From an uncultured Armatimonadota bacterium (lineage in GTDB: Bacteria > Armatimonadota > Armatimonadia > Armatimonadales > Armatimonadaceae), in the NCBI GenBank assembly GCA_903910385.1, contig CAIVZM010000023.1:62001-126000 (forward strand): a stretch of 64,000 bases of DNA, read 5' to 3'. Below are positions 7,938 through 16,907 of this stretch, piece by piece. Each line of letters opens with the position of its first letter. The stretch's first letter is position 1. Both the position numbers and the translations under genes were made by a program. The notes under the pieces are model-generated. The model was given only the letters and a program-made list of their open reading frames with translations, made no database searches and was not told the origin of the DNA.

Positions 7938-8981
7938 ATGAGCGGTTTTCAGAGTATTCGCTGGGAAGAAACGACGGGTGGTGGGAGCTTGGTGTTGCTG
8001 GATCAACGCCGTCTGCCGTTCGAGACCCTTTATCTCTCGTTTGAGACGCCGGAATCTGTGGCGCAGGCTATTCGGGATATGGTTGTCCGTGGCGCTCCAG
8101 CGATTGGCGTCACCGCTGCCTATGGTCTGTGTTTGCCATCGCTACGTTGGAGCGAACCGGGATTACGCCAGCGACTCGATGCGGCGTTCGCCGTTCTTGC
8201 GGCGTCTCGCCCGACCGCTGTCAACCTCTTCTGGGCGCTGGAACGGATGCGTGGCGTCCTGTATGCGGCGGAAAGCGCCGGCTCCGATAACCTTTCGGTG
8301 CGACAGCGATTGCTGGACGCCGCACATGCGCTCTTTGAGGAGGATCGAAACGTCAATATAGCGCTTTCTGATTACGGCGTTGATCTGCTTCCAGATAAGG
8401 CGAATCTGCTACATCATTGTAATACGGGCAGCCTCGCAACGGTGGAATACGGCACTGCGCTGGGAATCATCCGACGGGCGCATGAACGCGGCAAGCAAAT
8501 ACACGCCTATCTCAGTGAGACACGCCCGCGATTGCAGGGGGCATCCCTGTCCGCCTATGAGATGGCGACCCTGAGAATCCCTTATACGGTGCTGGTGGAT
8601 GGCGCCGCCGCCTACCTGATGCAAAAAGGAAATGTGGATGCCGTCGTCGTGGGCTGTGACCGGGTTGCGGCGAACGGCGATACCGCCAACAAGATCGGGA
8701 CTTATATGCACGCCCTCTGCGCAAAGGCGCACGGCATTCCTTTTTATGTAGCGATGCCGACCAGTACCCTGGATATCTCGTTGAGTTCCGGCGCGGATAT
8801 CCCTGTAGAGGAACGTCCGTCGGAAGAAGTTACCGAAATCCGTGGCGTGCGTATCGCTCCTGAGGGAACGAAGGTCTGGAATCCCGCCTTCGATATCACG
8901 CCAGGCGGTCTTGTGACCGGATTTATTACCGAACGTGGGGTTTTACACCCCCCTTTCACAGTGGAGTCTATCCAAAAATAG
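7938..8981 (+). CDS. mtnA: S-methyl-5-thioribose-1-phosphate isomerase
   Basis: A 347-residue member of the eIF2B-like isomerase family that converts methylthioribose-1-phosphate to methylthioribulose-1-phosphate in methionine salvage. Visible motifs are [13 protein letters not shown] near residue 50, the catalytic Cys in HHCNTGSLA (about 160), and [19 protein letters not shown] with the catalytic Asp (about 240). Full length. The other salvage genes of the window (mtnB, mtnD, mtnC) lie 2.6 kb downstream on the same strand, separated by hldD and two unrelated genes. A -10-like TACAAT immediately upstream suggests a leaderless message. Confidence 0.96.
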   Translation: MSGFQSIRWEETTGGGSLVLLDQRRLPFETLYLSFETPESVAQAIRDMVVRGAPAIGVTAAYGLCLPSLRWSEPGLRQRLDAAFAVLAASRPTAVNLFWALERMRGVLYAAESAGSDNLSVRQRLLDAAHALFEEDRNVNIALSDYGVDLLPDKANLLHHCNTGSLATVEYGTALGIIRRAHERGKQIHAYLSETRPRLQGASLSAYEMATLRIPYTVLVDGAAAYLMQKGNVDAVVVGCDRVAANGDTANKIGTYMHALCAKAHGIPFYVAMPTSTLDISLSSGADIPVEERPSEEVTEIRGVRIAPEGTKVWNPAFDITPGGLVTGFITERGVLHPPFTVESIQK

Positions 8982-8998
8982 AGGTCGGGACGATGTCG

Positions 8999-9508
8999 CT
9001 ATTCTGGAACCTGTAACTCGCCTTCGAGCCAGAGAACTCCCGGTAGGCAGCGCAGTCGCACCGGCTTCAGAAGCGGGAGAAGGTTCGCATGGCCCTTCGC
9101 GCTTGCAAGTTTGCCAAGGTCAATGAAGACGACGCCGCTTGCCACACGAACAAAATCTGGCCCGATGCCCAGCGCTCCGATAACGCCCCCGATCAGTCGT
9201 CCCATAAATCCCTGTGGGGTGAGGCGCAGTATCGGGTCGTTCGGGAAATCGATCCGCTCGGGAATCGTAAAAACAAGCGAACCGATCAGAGGGAGGTTCC
9301 CTGCCTCAAAAGAGCCGTCTCGTAGCGAAAGACGGATATCCGGAATGTTCTTCCCTTTTGCCAATTGCGATGCCCGCTCCTCGGAGAGAATGGCGTTGAG
9401 GACATTTTCGCGAAGCGGAATCGAGTAGTACAGGGACGATCCTGCTAGAGCGGAAAATGCGTTCCGGCGTTGCTCCTGAAGAATGCTCTTTAGAGGGTTT
9501 GTATCCAT
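8999..9508 (-). CDS. Uncharacterised protein (169 aa)
   Basis: A 169-residue protein with no signal peptide that I recognise. The N-terminus is polar, followed by a mixed alpha/beta sequence with a GFMGRLIGGVIGALGIGP glycine-rich segment (about residues 105-122) that could pack against a membrane or fold as a hairpin. It resembles no family I can name. It lies 10 nt downstream of hldD on the same strand and is probably co-transcribed with it, converging on mtnA with only 17 nt between the stops. Confidence 0.7.
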   Translation of the reverse strand: MDTNPLKSILQEQRRNAFSALAGSSLYYSIPLRENVLNAILSEERASQLAKGKNIPDIRLSLRDGSFEAGNLPLIGSLVFTIPERIDFPNDPILRLTPQGFMGRLIGGVIGALGIGPDFVRVASGVVFIDLGKLASAKGHANLLPLLKPVRLRCLPGVLWLEGELQVPE

Positions 9509-9518
9509 AGGGAATAAT

Positions 9519-10502
9519 TCAGGGCTCGTCCGGGTTTAGCACGGCGTCGCCGGGTAACAGATACCCCTGTACATAGTCACGGATGGTGTCTTCAAGGTCG
9601 TGGAAGTTTACCGGGCATCCGGCGCTCTGAAGTCGCTCCATGCTCGCTTCCGTCTTATACTGGTATTGACCGATCAGGTTGTCCGGCATCGGAATGTATT
9701 CAATATTTTCCGGCTTGCCCACTGCTGCAAAGACCGCTTTCGCAAGAGCGTTCCAGGAACGCGCCTGTCCTGTACCCAGATTGTAGAGGCCATTGATGGC
9801 CGGGTTTGCCAGAAGCCATGCCATGGTCGCCGTCACATCCTTGACATAGATAAAATCACGCACTTGCTCGCCGTCCTGATAATCCTCCCGGTAGGACTTG
9901 AAAAGGCGGATCACACCCTCGGTCTGCACGGTGTGAAAGGCGTTATGAGGGACGCTGGTCATGCTTCCCTTATGGTATTCGTTCGGTCCGAAAACATTGA
10001 AGAACTTCAACCCGACGATTTTTTGGAGTAGTCCCGTCCGTTCGGCATACAGATCGAACAATTGCTTGGAATAGCCATACATATTGAGCGGGGCAAGTTT
10101 CTTTCTCATCTCTGGGTCATCATCGAAGCCGTGTTCGCCCGCCCCGTAGGTAGCGGCGCTACTAGCGTAAATGAAGCGGATATCTTTGCCTACAGCATAT
10201 TCGGCGAGCGTTTTTGTATAGCGGTAGTTATTTTCGAGGAGGTAGCTGGCATCCCGCTCCGTTGTCGCCGAGCAGGCTCCCATGTGTACGATTGCATCGG
10301 CGTCAAAGGCGGCGGGGTCTTTTAGGAGCGTTTCCGGCGTGATGATATCGCTAAAGCGCAGGGGGACTAAATTTTTCCATTTGGCGTCGGTTCCCAGAAG
10401 ATCGGTGACAATGACATCTTCGACGCCAAGTCGGTTCAACTGCCATACCATCGCGCTCCCGATAAAGCCGGCTCCGCCAGTGACAATCACTCTCATACTC
10501 AT
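9519..10502 (-). CDS. hldD: ADP-L-glycero-D-manno-heptose 6-epimerase
   Basis: A 327-residue extended short-chain dehydrogenase. GGAGFIGS near the N-terminus binds NADP, and the active site is Y-G-Y-S-K (about residues 142-146). The TDLLGTDAKWKNL segment and the NVFGPNEYHKGSM block are typical of RfaD/HldD rather than of general nucleotide-sugar epimerases. The enzyme makes ADP-L-glycero-D-manno-heptose for the inner core of lipopolysaccharide, so it argues for an outer membrane. A TATACT ends 6 nt before the ATG, again suggesting a leaderless transcript. Confidence 0.95.
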   Translation of the reverse strand: MSMRVIVTGGAGFIGSAMVWQLNRLGVEDVIVTDLLGTDAKWKNLVPLRFSDIITPETLLKDPAAFDADAIVHMGACSATTERDASYLLENNYRYTKTLAEYAVGKDIRFIYASSAATYGAGEHGFDDDPEMRKKLAPLNMYGYSKQLFDLYAERTGLLQKIVGLKFFNVFGPNEYHKGSMTSVPHNAFHTVQTEGVIRLFKSYREDYQDGEQVRDFIYVKDVTATMAWLLANPAINGLYNLGTGQARSWNALAKAVFAAVGKPENIEYIPMPDNLIGQYQYKTEASMERLQSAGCPVNFHDLEDTIRDYVQGYLLPGDAVLNPDEP

Positions 10503-10508
10503 AGCGTC

Positions 10509-10514
10509 AGTATA
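10509..10514 (-). promoter_or_regulatory. -10 element (TATACT) upstream of hldD
   Basis: On the minus strand TATACT ends 6 nt before the hldD start codon at 10502. There is no Shine-Dalgarno sequence between them, so the transcript is probably leaderless. Confidence 0.5.
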
Positions 10515-10563
10515 GCAGATTTATTACTGCTGTTTGCGCGAGTGGGCACAGAAAGAGTTGGGA

Positions 10564-10605
10564 AATACGAAGTGAAGGTAGCATAATACGAAGTGAAGGT
10601 AGCAT
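10564..10605. repeat. 21-bp direct repeat, two adjacent copies
   Basis: Two perfect, abutting copies of a 21-bp unit beginning AATACGAAGTGAAGG and ending TAGCAT lie between the divergent hldD and DUF4397 lipoprotein genes. They could be operator half-sites or simply a recent slippage duplication. Confidence 0.9.
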
Positions 10606-10688
10606 AGAGGTAAGGGCGTCCATAGTGACGAATGGAGAAATGTTGTGGCGTATTGGCGATTCAATAGTAGATTGATTTGGGAAATCCT

Positions 10689-11447
10689 GTGAAAATTACG
10701 ACATGGTTGTCACTCGCAGTGTTTACACTTTCCTCTCTGCTTGCCGGGTGTGGCGGCGGTGGGTCTTCGTCCGCCTCGGATAACCGACGTTCGGCGACGA
10801 TCAACATCTTTCATGCGTTGGTTACGAACGGTGGCGAGACCGGAGCGATTGATATTGAAATCAATCGTAAAGCGCAGGGCGAGGGTATACGTTATCTGAG
10901 CGCCGCGCAGGATCAGGTGTTGCGCTGGAACCTGTCTTCCGGTGATCAGTACACACGAGTCACCCGAAGCGGCGACCCGACAGCGATTCTGTTGCAAACG
11001 GCTTTACTATTCGACCCAAATGTGACCTATTCCATATTTCTGGTAGGTGAAGCGAATCCCGTCAATGCCATCCACCGCTCAAGTTTTATCGTCCTCCCTC
11101 GTGACACGATGGGACTGGCGAATACGGATTTTCGCCTCCGTATTGTCCATGCCGTCGCAGATGCCGGTGCGGTGGATGTGTATCTAGGAGATCCCGGAAC
11201 GGAATTCAAACTGGTATCGAATCTTTCCTATCGAAGCAACACTTCTTACGGTGATATTCCCGTCAGTTCACTGCCCTTTAGAATCACTGTCACGCCCGCA
11301 GGAACTCCACCCAATCCTGCGACTGATCTTCTGAGCTTCGTCTACACCGCCGCAGATTTTCAGAAGGGGAAAACCTATACGGATGCGCTGGTGCATAGCC
11401 GTAGTGACTCCGCCAGCGCTCTTACCTTCCTGAAGGTGGGCGAGTAA
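10689..11447 (+). CDS. DUF4397-type lipoprotein
   Basis: A secreted lipoprotein of about 252 residues. The hydrophobic leader ends in the lipobox LLAGC, followed by a Gly/Ser linker. The body contains two repeats of the DUF4397 type, each opening with a beta-strand segment like (I)NIFHA / LRIVHA and a D-(I/V)-(E/Y)-(I/L) motif. I prefer the GTG at 10689, which gives a compact signal peptide; an in-frame TTG lies at 10677. DUF4397 proteins are surface proteins of unknown role. It is divergent from hldD. Confidence 0.85.
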   Translation: MKITTWLSLAVFTLSSLLAGCGGGGSSSASDNRRSATINIFHALVTNGGETGAIDIEINRKAQGEGIRYLSAAQDQVLRWNLSSGDQYTRVTRSGDPTAILLQTALLFDPNVTYSIFLVGEANPVNAIHRSSFIVLPRDTMGLANTDFRLRIVHAVADAGAVDVYLGDPGTEFKLVSNLSYRSNTSYGDIPVSSLPFRITVTPAGTPPNPATDLLSFVYTAADFQKGKTYTDALVHSRSDSASALTFLKVGE

Positions 11448-11540
11448 GATAAACATCCTTCGACAACCTGCGGTCACCTGAACGAAAGCGAAATGATGAG
11501 ACTGCCGGTGACGACCAAAGCCTGAACAATAAATTAGCGG

Positions 11541-11546
11541 TAAAAT
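11541..11546 (+). promoter_or_regulatory. -10-like TAAAAT upstream of mtnB
   Basis: TAAAAT ends 9 nt before the mtnB ATG with no Shine-Dalgarno sequence between, so the mtnBDC message would have almost no leader. Confidence 0.4.
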
Positions 11547-11555
11547 AGGGCGATT

Positions 11556-12188
11556 ATGATGGATTTGCCTTATCGTCAGGCAGGGACTGAGCTTTGCGAG
11601 GCGGTCACCTTTCTCCATTCCCGTGGCTGGTGCTCCGGGACAGGGGGAAACTTCTCCGTGCGCGTCGAGACCGAACCCTTACGTTTTCTCATTTCGCCCA
11701 GCGGAGCCGACAAAGGAACGTTAGTTCCGGAAGGTCTGGTTCTGTCCGATAAAGACGGCGTCAAACTGGACGATGGTCTCGGTAAGCCTTCGGCGGAGAC
11801 TTTGCTTCATGCGGTCATTTACGAAGTGCGAGGCGCGGGGAGCGTTTTGCATACCCACTCTGTCTGGAATACTGTTCTGTCTTCGGAAGTGGCGGCGGGT
11901 AATATGGAACTGACTGGCTGGGAAATGATCAAAGGCTTGGAAGGCGTCCGAACGCACGAACACACGGAAATCGTTCCGACGTTGACCAATTCGCAGGACA
12001 TGCCGACTCTCGCTCGTCGCGTTCGCGCTATTTTAGGCGTTCATCCGGAAGCGCATGGCTTTCTGCTGGCAGGGCACGGACTTTATACTTGGGGCGCAAC
12101 CATTGCGGAAGCGCGTCGGCACGTAGAAATCTTTGAATTTTTGTTTGAAGTGGAAGGAACCCGGAGGCTTCTTCATGGCAACCGTTAA
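11556..12188 (+). CDS. mtnB: Methylthioribulose-1-phosphate dehydratase
   Basis: A 210-residue class II aldolase-fold, zinc-dependent dehydratase of methionine salvage. Zinc ligands are visible in LHTHSVWN (about residue 98) and in the late [20 protein letters not shown] near the N-terminus matches the family. It overlaps mtnD by 14 nt, so mtnB, mtnD and mtnC form one operon. The product, diketo-methylthiopentyl-1-phosphate, is the substrate of MtnC. Confidence 0.95.
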   Translation: MMDLPYRQAGTELCEAVTFLHSRGWCSGTGGNFSVRVETEPLRFLISPSGADKGTLVPEGLVLSDKDGVKLDDGLGKPSAETLLHAVIYEVRGAGSVLHTHSVWNTVLSSEVAAGNMELTGWEMIKGLEGVRTHEHTEIVPTLTNSQDMPTLARRVRAILGVHPEAHGFLLAGHGLYTWGATIAEARRHVEIFEFLFEVEGTRRLLHGNR

Positions 12189-12807
12189 AGTGTACTCAAA
12201 GGATATCGAACTTACCGATCAGGTCACAAACACGACGGAAACGCAGGATGTAGAGTTGATTTACAGCGATCCTGAAAAGGTGAAAGAAGTTCTGGCTTCC
12301 ATCGGGATCGGGTATGAACGCTGGGATACGGAGCGTGGTCTGAATGACGCCGCCGAAGGTCAGGAAGTGCTGGACGCCTTCGCCGAAGAAATCGTTCGCC
12401 TGAAAGAAAGCGGCGGTTATGTCACCGCTGATGTAATCAATATCATTCCGGAAACGCCGAATCTGGAAACCATGCTCGCACGATTCTCGCGTGAACACTG
12501 GCATGATGAGGATGAGGTGCGATTCATCGTCGAAGGGCGTGGGCTGTTTCATATCCGTCCCCGAAATGCGGAAGGCGAACCCGGTTCGGTACACGCTATC
12601 GAAGTCGTCAAAGGCGATCTGATCCGTGTGCCACAGGGAACCTGGCATTGGTTCGATCTGTGCGAAGACCGTCGCATTCGAGCGATTCGGCTATTTCAGG
12701 ATGTCTCCGGATGGACGCCGCAATACACGGATTCCGATGCCGACAAGGGCTATATGCCGGTCTGTTTCGGTTTCAAATTCATCCCCGCTCAGTTCGCCAA
12801 ACTTTGA
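12175..12807 (+). CDS. mtnD: Acireductone dioxygenase
   Basis: A cupin dioxygenase of about 210 residues that oxidises the acireductone intermediate to 2-keto-4-methylthiobutyrate and formate, the last committed step before methionine is remade. The metal-binding cupin motifs are [10 protein letters not shown] and [11 protein letters not shown] start it at the ATG at 12175, which follows a strong GGAGG site and gives the usual N-terminus; the same frame is open further upstream inside mtnB. It overlaps the end of mtnB. Confidence 0.94.
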   Translation: MATVKVYSKDIELTDQVTNTTETQDVELIYSDPEKVKEVLASIGIGYERWDTERGLNDAAEGQEVLDAFAEEIVRLKESGGYVTADVINIIPETPNLETMLARFSREHWHDEDEVRFIVEGRGLFHIRPRNAEGEPGSVHAIEVVKGDLIRVPQGTWHWFDLCEDRRIRAIRLFQDVSGWTPQYTDSDADKGYMPVCFGFKFIPAQFAKL

Positions 12808-12847
12808 ACGGCAGGTTCATTGAACCCTCTGTGAGCGTCTCGCACCC

Positions 12848-13552
12848 ATGACGAAGCCTGTAATCATTCTCGATATCGAAGGTACGACCACTCCGGTCGC
12901 TTTCGTGACAGACATTCTGTTCCCCTATGCGGTACAGCATGCGCCCGCCTACCTGAGGCGCGAAGAGGCAGACTCCGCTTCTATCGATCTTCTGTGGGAA
13001 GAATTTCAGCAGGAAGCGATCCTGAAGACGCAGTGGGAGAGTCGAGATGACCGAAAGGGTCTGATCGCTTACGTGGAAGCCCTGATCCGGGCGGATGTGA
13101 AAAGCGTCGGGCTTAAGCGATTGCAGGGAATCCTCTGGGAAGCTGGTTACCGGGACGGAACTATCAAAGGAGACATCTATCCAGATGTTCCTCCCGCTCT
13201 GGATCGGTGGAACAAGGCGGGATACCGGGTGGTGATCTACTCGTCCGGCAGCGTTCAGGCGCAAAAACTGCTCTTCGGGCATACCGCCTACGGAGACCTG
13301 ACCCCGTATCTGTACGCTCATTTCGATGCCACCATTGGGGGTAAGAAGGAGGCGGAGAGCTATCGCAAGATCGCCGCTGCGCTCTCCGTGTCCCCCGAAC
13401 ACTGCATTTTCTTCACCGATGCGCTGGCGGAAGCGGACGCCGCTCACGAGGCGGGGATGCAGACCCGCTTTATGGTACGACCGGGCAACCCCGCAATGGA
13501 TCAGGGGTCCCACTTAAAACTGACAACGTTTGATTCTGTGAACTTCTCCTGA
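12848..13552 (+). CDS. mtnC: Enolase-phosphatase E1
   Basis: A 234-residue HAD-superfamily enzyme that enolises and dephosphorylates diketo-methylthiopentyl-1-phosphate. The HAD nucleophile motif reads ILDIEGTTTP (Asp about residue 9), motif II is VIYSSGSVQAQ, and motif III lies around FFTDALAEADAA. Full length. It is third in the mtnBDC operon, 40 nt after mtnD. Because both mtnC and mtnD are present, the organism has the complete aerobic salvage route together with mtnA. Confidence 0.95.
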   Translation: MTKPVIILDIEGTTTPVAFVTDILFPYAVQHAPAYLRREEADSASIDLLWEEFQQEAILKTQWESRDDRKGLIAYVEALIRADVKSVGLKRLQGILWEAGYRDGTIKGDIYPDVPPALDRWNKAGYRVVIYSSGSVQAQKLLFGHTAYGDLTPYLYAHFDATIGGKKEAESYRKIAAALSVSPEHCIFFTDALAEADAAHEAGMQTRFMVRPGNPAMDQGSHLKLTTFDSVNFS

Positions 13553-13597
13553 GAGGTCTCTCTGGTCGCGAGTGGTTTCGTTCGCGACGGTACAAAA

Positions 13598-14203
13598 ATG
13601 GAAAAACCAGCTGATAATCACCACCCGATTGAAGAAACGATTCGACGGCGCTGGTCGCCGCGCGCATTTGCAGAGACGCCTGTCCATAACGCAGACCTAT
13701 GCTCTCTCTTTGAGGCGGCTCGCTGGGCGGCATCCTCGATGAACGAGCAACCATGGGTCTATATTGCGGCGACTCGGGAAGATGTGGAAACATTCGAAAT
13801 GCTGGCTGGCGTTCTGGTTCCCGCGAACTACTCTTGGGCGAAAAATGCGTCTGCGCTTGCGCTTTCCATCGCTAAAAAGACTTTCTCCCGTGATGGTTCG
13901 GAAAACCCCGTGGCGCGACATGATGTTGGAGCGGCATCCGCTCAATTGACGTTACAGGCAATGACACTGGGGCTGTTTGTGCATCAAATGGGGGGATTCG
14001 ATAAGGAAAAAGCTCGCGACATTTTCCAGATTCCGGATGACTACGAACCGGTCACTGTTCTGGCTATCGGTTATCCAGGGATATCGGAAACGTTGCCGGA
14101 GAATCTGCGGGAAAGAGAGCATGCGCCGCGAGTTCGTAAATCTCTTCCGGAGTTTGTTTTCCGTGGCGAATGGGCTAAATCAGCATCCTTTCTGGAAGAT
14201 TGA
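13598..14203 (+). CDS. Nitroreductase family protein
   Basis: A 201-residue FMN-dependent nitroreductase-fold protein. The start RRRWSPRAFAETPV and the ARWAASSMNEQPW block are the characteristic FMN-binding signatures (Arg at the phosphate, S-x-x-N-x-Q-P), and VLAIGYPG closes the fold. Length is normal for the single-domain members. The physiological substrate cannot be told from sequence. It lies 45 nt after mtnC, and the gap contains a small CGCGA/TCGCG inverted repeat, so transcription from the mtn operon may or may not continue into it. Confidence 0.9.
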   Translation: MEKPADNHHPIEETIRRRWSPRAFAETPVHNADLCSLFEAARWAASSMNEQPWVYIAATREDVETFEMLAGVLVPANYSWAKNASALALSIAKKTFSRDGSENPVARHDVGAASAQLTLQAMTLGLFVHQMGGFDKEKARDIFQIPDDYEPVTVLAIGYPGISETLPENLREREHAPRVRKSLPEFVFRGEWAKSASFLED

Positions 14204-14254
14204 TTTAAATCGTATACTGGGGACGGCGATCAACAGGGATCTTAAGGGGATGTA

Positions 14255-14554
14255 ATGGACGAAGTGATACGGCAGTTGCTGGCGCGTGATTTGGCGGATC
14301 TCGAAGGATTGGAAGTTCGTGGAAGCGTTCCCATACGCACCGATCTTGTCAATCAACTGATCACGGCATTCCTGAACGACGAGACGGAAACGGCCGAAGT
14401 CAGCGCTACTTCGACAGGTGATTCAGGAGATAAAAGCGCGAGCAAAGCTTCTAAGCCCTCTTTGCCCCTACCCGTTTTGAAAAAGATGGTGCGCCGCGCC
14501 GCTGTTCGGGCTGAAGAGGGAAAAATCATTTTCGATTTCGAAATTCGACGCTGA
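14255..14554 (+). CDS. Uncharacterised small protein (99 aa)
   Basis: A 99-residue soluble protein with an amphipathic N-terminal half (residues 1-40), a Ser/Thr/Lys-rich disordered linker (about 42-70) and a short basic C-terminal segment ending in FDFEIRR. I recognise no family. It starts 51 nt after the nitroreductase stop; a TATACT motif near 14212 could be its own -10 element. Confidence 0.65.
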   Translation: MDEVIRQLLARDLADLEGLEVRGSVPIRTDLVNQLITAFLNDETETAEVSATSTGDSGDKSASKASKPSLPLPVLKKMVRRAAVRAEEGKIIFDFEIRR

Positions 14555-14589
14555 GTTAATCCTCTGCCACAGAATGGCGCATCTGGCTT

Positions 14590-15855
14590 TCAAGTCGTGG
14601 TATCGTTCACCAGAGGGCGGGGACGCAAAACGATCAGCAGTATCGCGGCGCATAATGCTGTCGTGGCGCTGATATAAAAGGGAAGCGACGGAGAGACTCT
14701 GGCATAGATCCATCCGGCGATAATGCTTGCCGGGAGCGCGGACACGCCCACCACCATATGAAACGCGCCAATTTCCGCCCCCCGCCGTTCGGGATTGGCA
14801 AGGTCAGCGGCGTAAGCGCGTTGGGTTCCCTGAGTCAGGGTGTAGTACAGCCCGTACAGCAGGAATAACGGCCATACCGCCCCGGCTGAGGGAAGCGCTG
14901 CGAACCCGAGATACACTGCCGCAAAGATGATATACCCCGTCGCGATGAGCGGGCGGCGTCCCACACGGTCGCTCAACCCGCCCGCAAAATACCCCAGAGC
15001 GGCTTCCACCACATTGAAGGCGGCATACAACAGCAAAAGATTCGCCGCCGTCATACCCCTGTCGCCCGCCCGCAAGAGCAGGAAAGCGTCGGAAGAATTT
15101 CCCAGTCCGAAAAGCGCGACGACTCCCAGATAACGCCTGTACTCCGGGGACAGGCTACGAAAAGAAAAAGCGGGTAGGGGAGCGGAGGCTCCCGATTTCA
15201 GCCCCTTTTCATTGCCCTTCGCCGCCGGGTCTTTCCCGCTCTCCCGCACGAAAAACCACAGGGCGAAAACGGACAGCATTCCCGGAATAAAGGCAAGGAA
15301 ATAGAGTTGGCGCAGGGCATCGGGAAAGAAGCGGAGGAAGACGTAACCGATCAGGGGACCGAGGACAGCTCCCGTTGTGTCCAGACTGCGATGCAGGCCA
15401 AAGGCGCGACCGCGTTGCGAGGGAAGGGAGTTTTCCGTGATTAGCGCATCACGTGGCGCTGTCCGAATGCCCTTTCCTGTACGATCCAGCGCACGGGCGA
15501 AGAACATCATGGGCCAAACGGTCGAAAGACCGATCAACGGTTTGGAGATTGCGCCCAGACTGTACCCGACCAGCGTCAATGGTTTACGGCGGCCCATGCG
15601 ATCAGAAAGGCGACCGGAATAAAGTTTGAGGACACTGGCAAGCATTTCCGCCGTGCCTTCGATCAAGCCGACCGCCCACGCAGGCGCACCCAGCGCACGA
15701 GTCAGGAAAGCCGGATTGATCGGATAAACCATCTCGCTGGAAATATCCGTGAGAAGGCTAACTGCGCCCAGCGCCTTGATCGTCGGTGACAGGGGTTCAG
15801 CCAGTTGTGAGGCTGTACTTTCCGTTTCTGAAGAAGGCGCAGAGGGAGTCGTCAT
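14590..15855 (-). CDS. MFS transporter
   Basis: A 421-residue major facilitator with twelve predicted membrane helices. The loop 2-3 motif appears as GRLSDRMGRRKPL and is repeated in the second half as GGLSDRVGRRPL, and RALDRTGKGIRTAPRDALI is typical of the subgroup often annotated as multidrug-like permeases. The substrate is unknown. It overlaps the PHP-domain gene upstream by 4 nt, so the two form an operon. Confidence 0.92.
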   Translation of the reverse strand: MTTPSAPSSETESTASQLAEPLSPTIKALGAVSLLTDISSEMVYPINPAFLTRALGAPAWAVGLIEGTAEMLASVLKLYSGRLSDRMGRRKPLTLVGYSLGAISKPLIGLSTVWPMMFFARALDRTGKGIRTAPRDALITENSLPSQRGRAFGLHRSLDTTGAVLGPLIGYVFLRFFPDALRQLYFLAFIPGMLSVFALWFFVRESGKDPAAKGNEKGLKSGASAPLPAFSFRSLSPEYRRYLGVVALFGLGNSSDAFLLLRAGDRGMTAANLLLLYAAFNVVEAALGYFAGGLSDRVGRRPLIATGYIIFAAVYLGFAALPSAGAVWPLFLLYGLYYTLTQGTQRAYAADLANPERRGAEIGAFHMVVGVSALPASIIAGWIYARVSPSLPFYISATTALCAAILLIVLRPRPLVNDTTT

Positions 15856-16709
15856 TTTCGCGCCGTTTCCAGAATGCGGGAAGATATGCGGTCGGCGGGA
15901 AGTCGTTGTCCCTGATTGACCAGACCGAGAAAAACGTCTTTTTTGTTTGTCCCATGAAAGTCCGAACCGCCACTGACCAGCAGATCATACTTCTGTGCGA
16001 GACGGAGTAATCTCTCCGTTTCCGCCACCGTATGACTGTGGTAATAGGCTTCGATTCCATCCATGCCCATTTCTTTGAGTGCGGCGATGCGTTGCTCGAT
16101 CTTTTCCTGTTGTGATAATCGCACCAGCACCGGGTGGGCGAGCAGACAAACTCCGCCCGCCTCATGGATCAACCGGATAGACGCTTCCGGAGTCACGGTC
16201 TCCCGTTCGATATAGGCTTTGCCATCATCGGCGAGATAACGGTTGAAAGCGTCCTGAATACTGCTGACATGACCTTGCTCGACCAACCACTGTGCGAAAT
16301 GTGGCCTTCCTACATTCGCGCCTACAGGAGCAAGCGCAGTGACTGCCTCAAGCGTAATCGGGATTCCCAGTTCACGAAGGCGTGCGGCGATTTTCTCATT
16401 GCGCTGACGGCGAAACTCCGATATCTGCGCCAGAGTCTCGTTCATGGGTTCAAACAAGGGATCAACTCCCAGACCCAGAAGGTGCGCTTTGCCCGGAGGA
16501 CCCTCCGCCGAGAGTTCGACGCCCGGAATCAGGAAGATTCCCGCTTGTTTCGCCGCCTCTAACGCTTCGGGGACGCCCGCCATGGTGTCATGATCCGTGA
16601 CGGCAAGATAAGTCAACCCGGCACGTTTGGCTTCTTCCACCAGTTCCGTTGGCGTTGACGTTCCGTCCGAAGCGGTGGTATGGGCATGTAAATCGGCATA
16701 GATCATCAA
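15852..16709 (-). CDS. PHP-domain phosphoesterase (RNase AM / nucleoside bisphosphatase type)
   Basis: A 285-residue PHP-domain protein. Motif 1 is DLHAHTTASDG, followed by AVTDHDTMAG (motif 2), PGVELSAE (motif 3), LLAHPV and the C-terminal SGGSDFHG, all metal ligands of the trinuclear site. This set is typical of the YciV/TrpH group, which acts on 3',5'-nucleotide phosphates or 5' ends of RNA. The enzyme is cytoplasmic. It is the first gene of an operon with the MFS transporter, with its start 198 bp from the divergent glycosyltransferase. Confidence 0.9.
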   Translation of the reverse strand: MMIYADLHAHTTASDGTSTPTELVEEAKRAGLTYLAVTDHDTMAGVPEALEAAKQAGIFLIPGVELSAEGPPGKAHLLGLGVDPLFEPMNETLAQISEFRRQRNEKIAARLRELGIPITLEAVTALAPVGANVGRPHFAQWLVEQGHVSSIQDAFNRYLADDGKAYIERETVTPEASIRLIHEAGGVCLLAHPVLVRLSQQEKIEQRIAALKEMGMDGIEAYYHSHTVAETERLLRLAQKYDLLVSGGSDFHGTNKKDVFLGLVNQGQRLPADRISSRILETARK

Positions 16710-16907
16710 GGAAATGAACCTTTCGTTCCGATCCCATAGTAGCGCTATACGGGTATCTTATCACTGTAGGAAAAATGAAATGAGAAAAGTGATTATCCCG
16801 TGGTTCATCATAATCAGCGCGACGGTAATGGAAAATAATCTTCATGCTGGTATGGATGAATCGACTCGACACGAAGGCGAATTTTATGCGCGGCTGATCG
16901 GCTAAGA

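Noticed and set aside
12133-12174. 14-residue upstream extension of mtnD
   Set aside because: It lies within mtnB and the ATG at 12175 has the ribosome-binding site.
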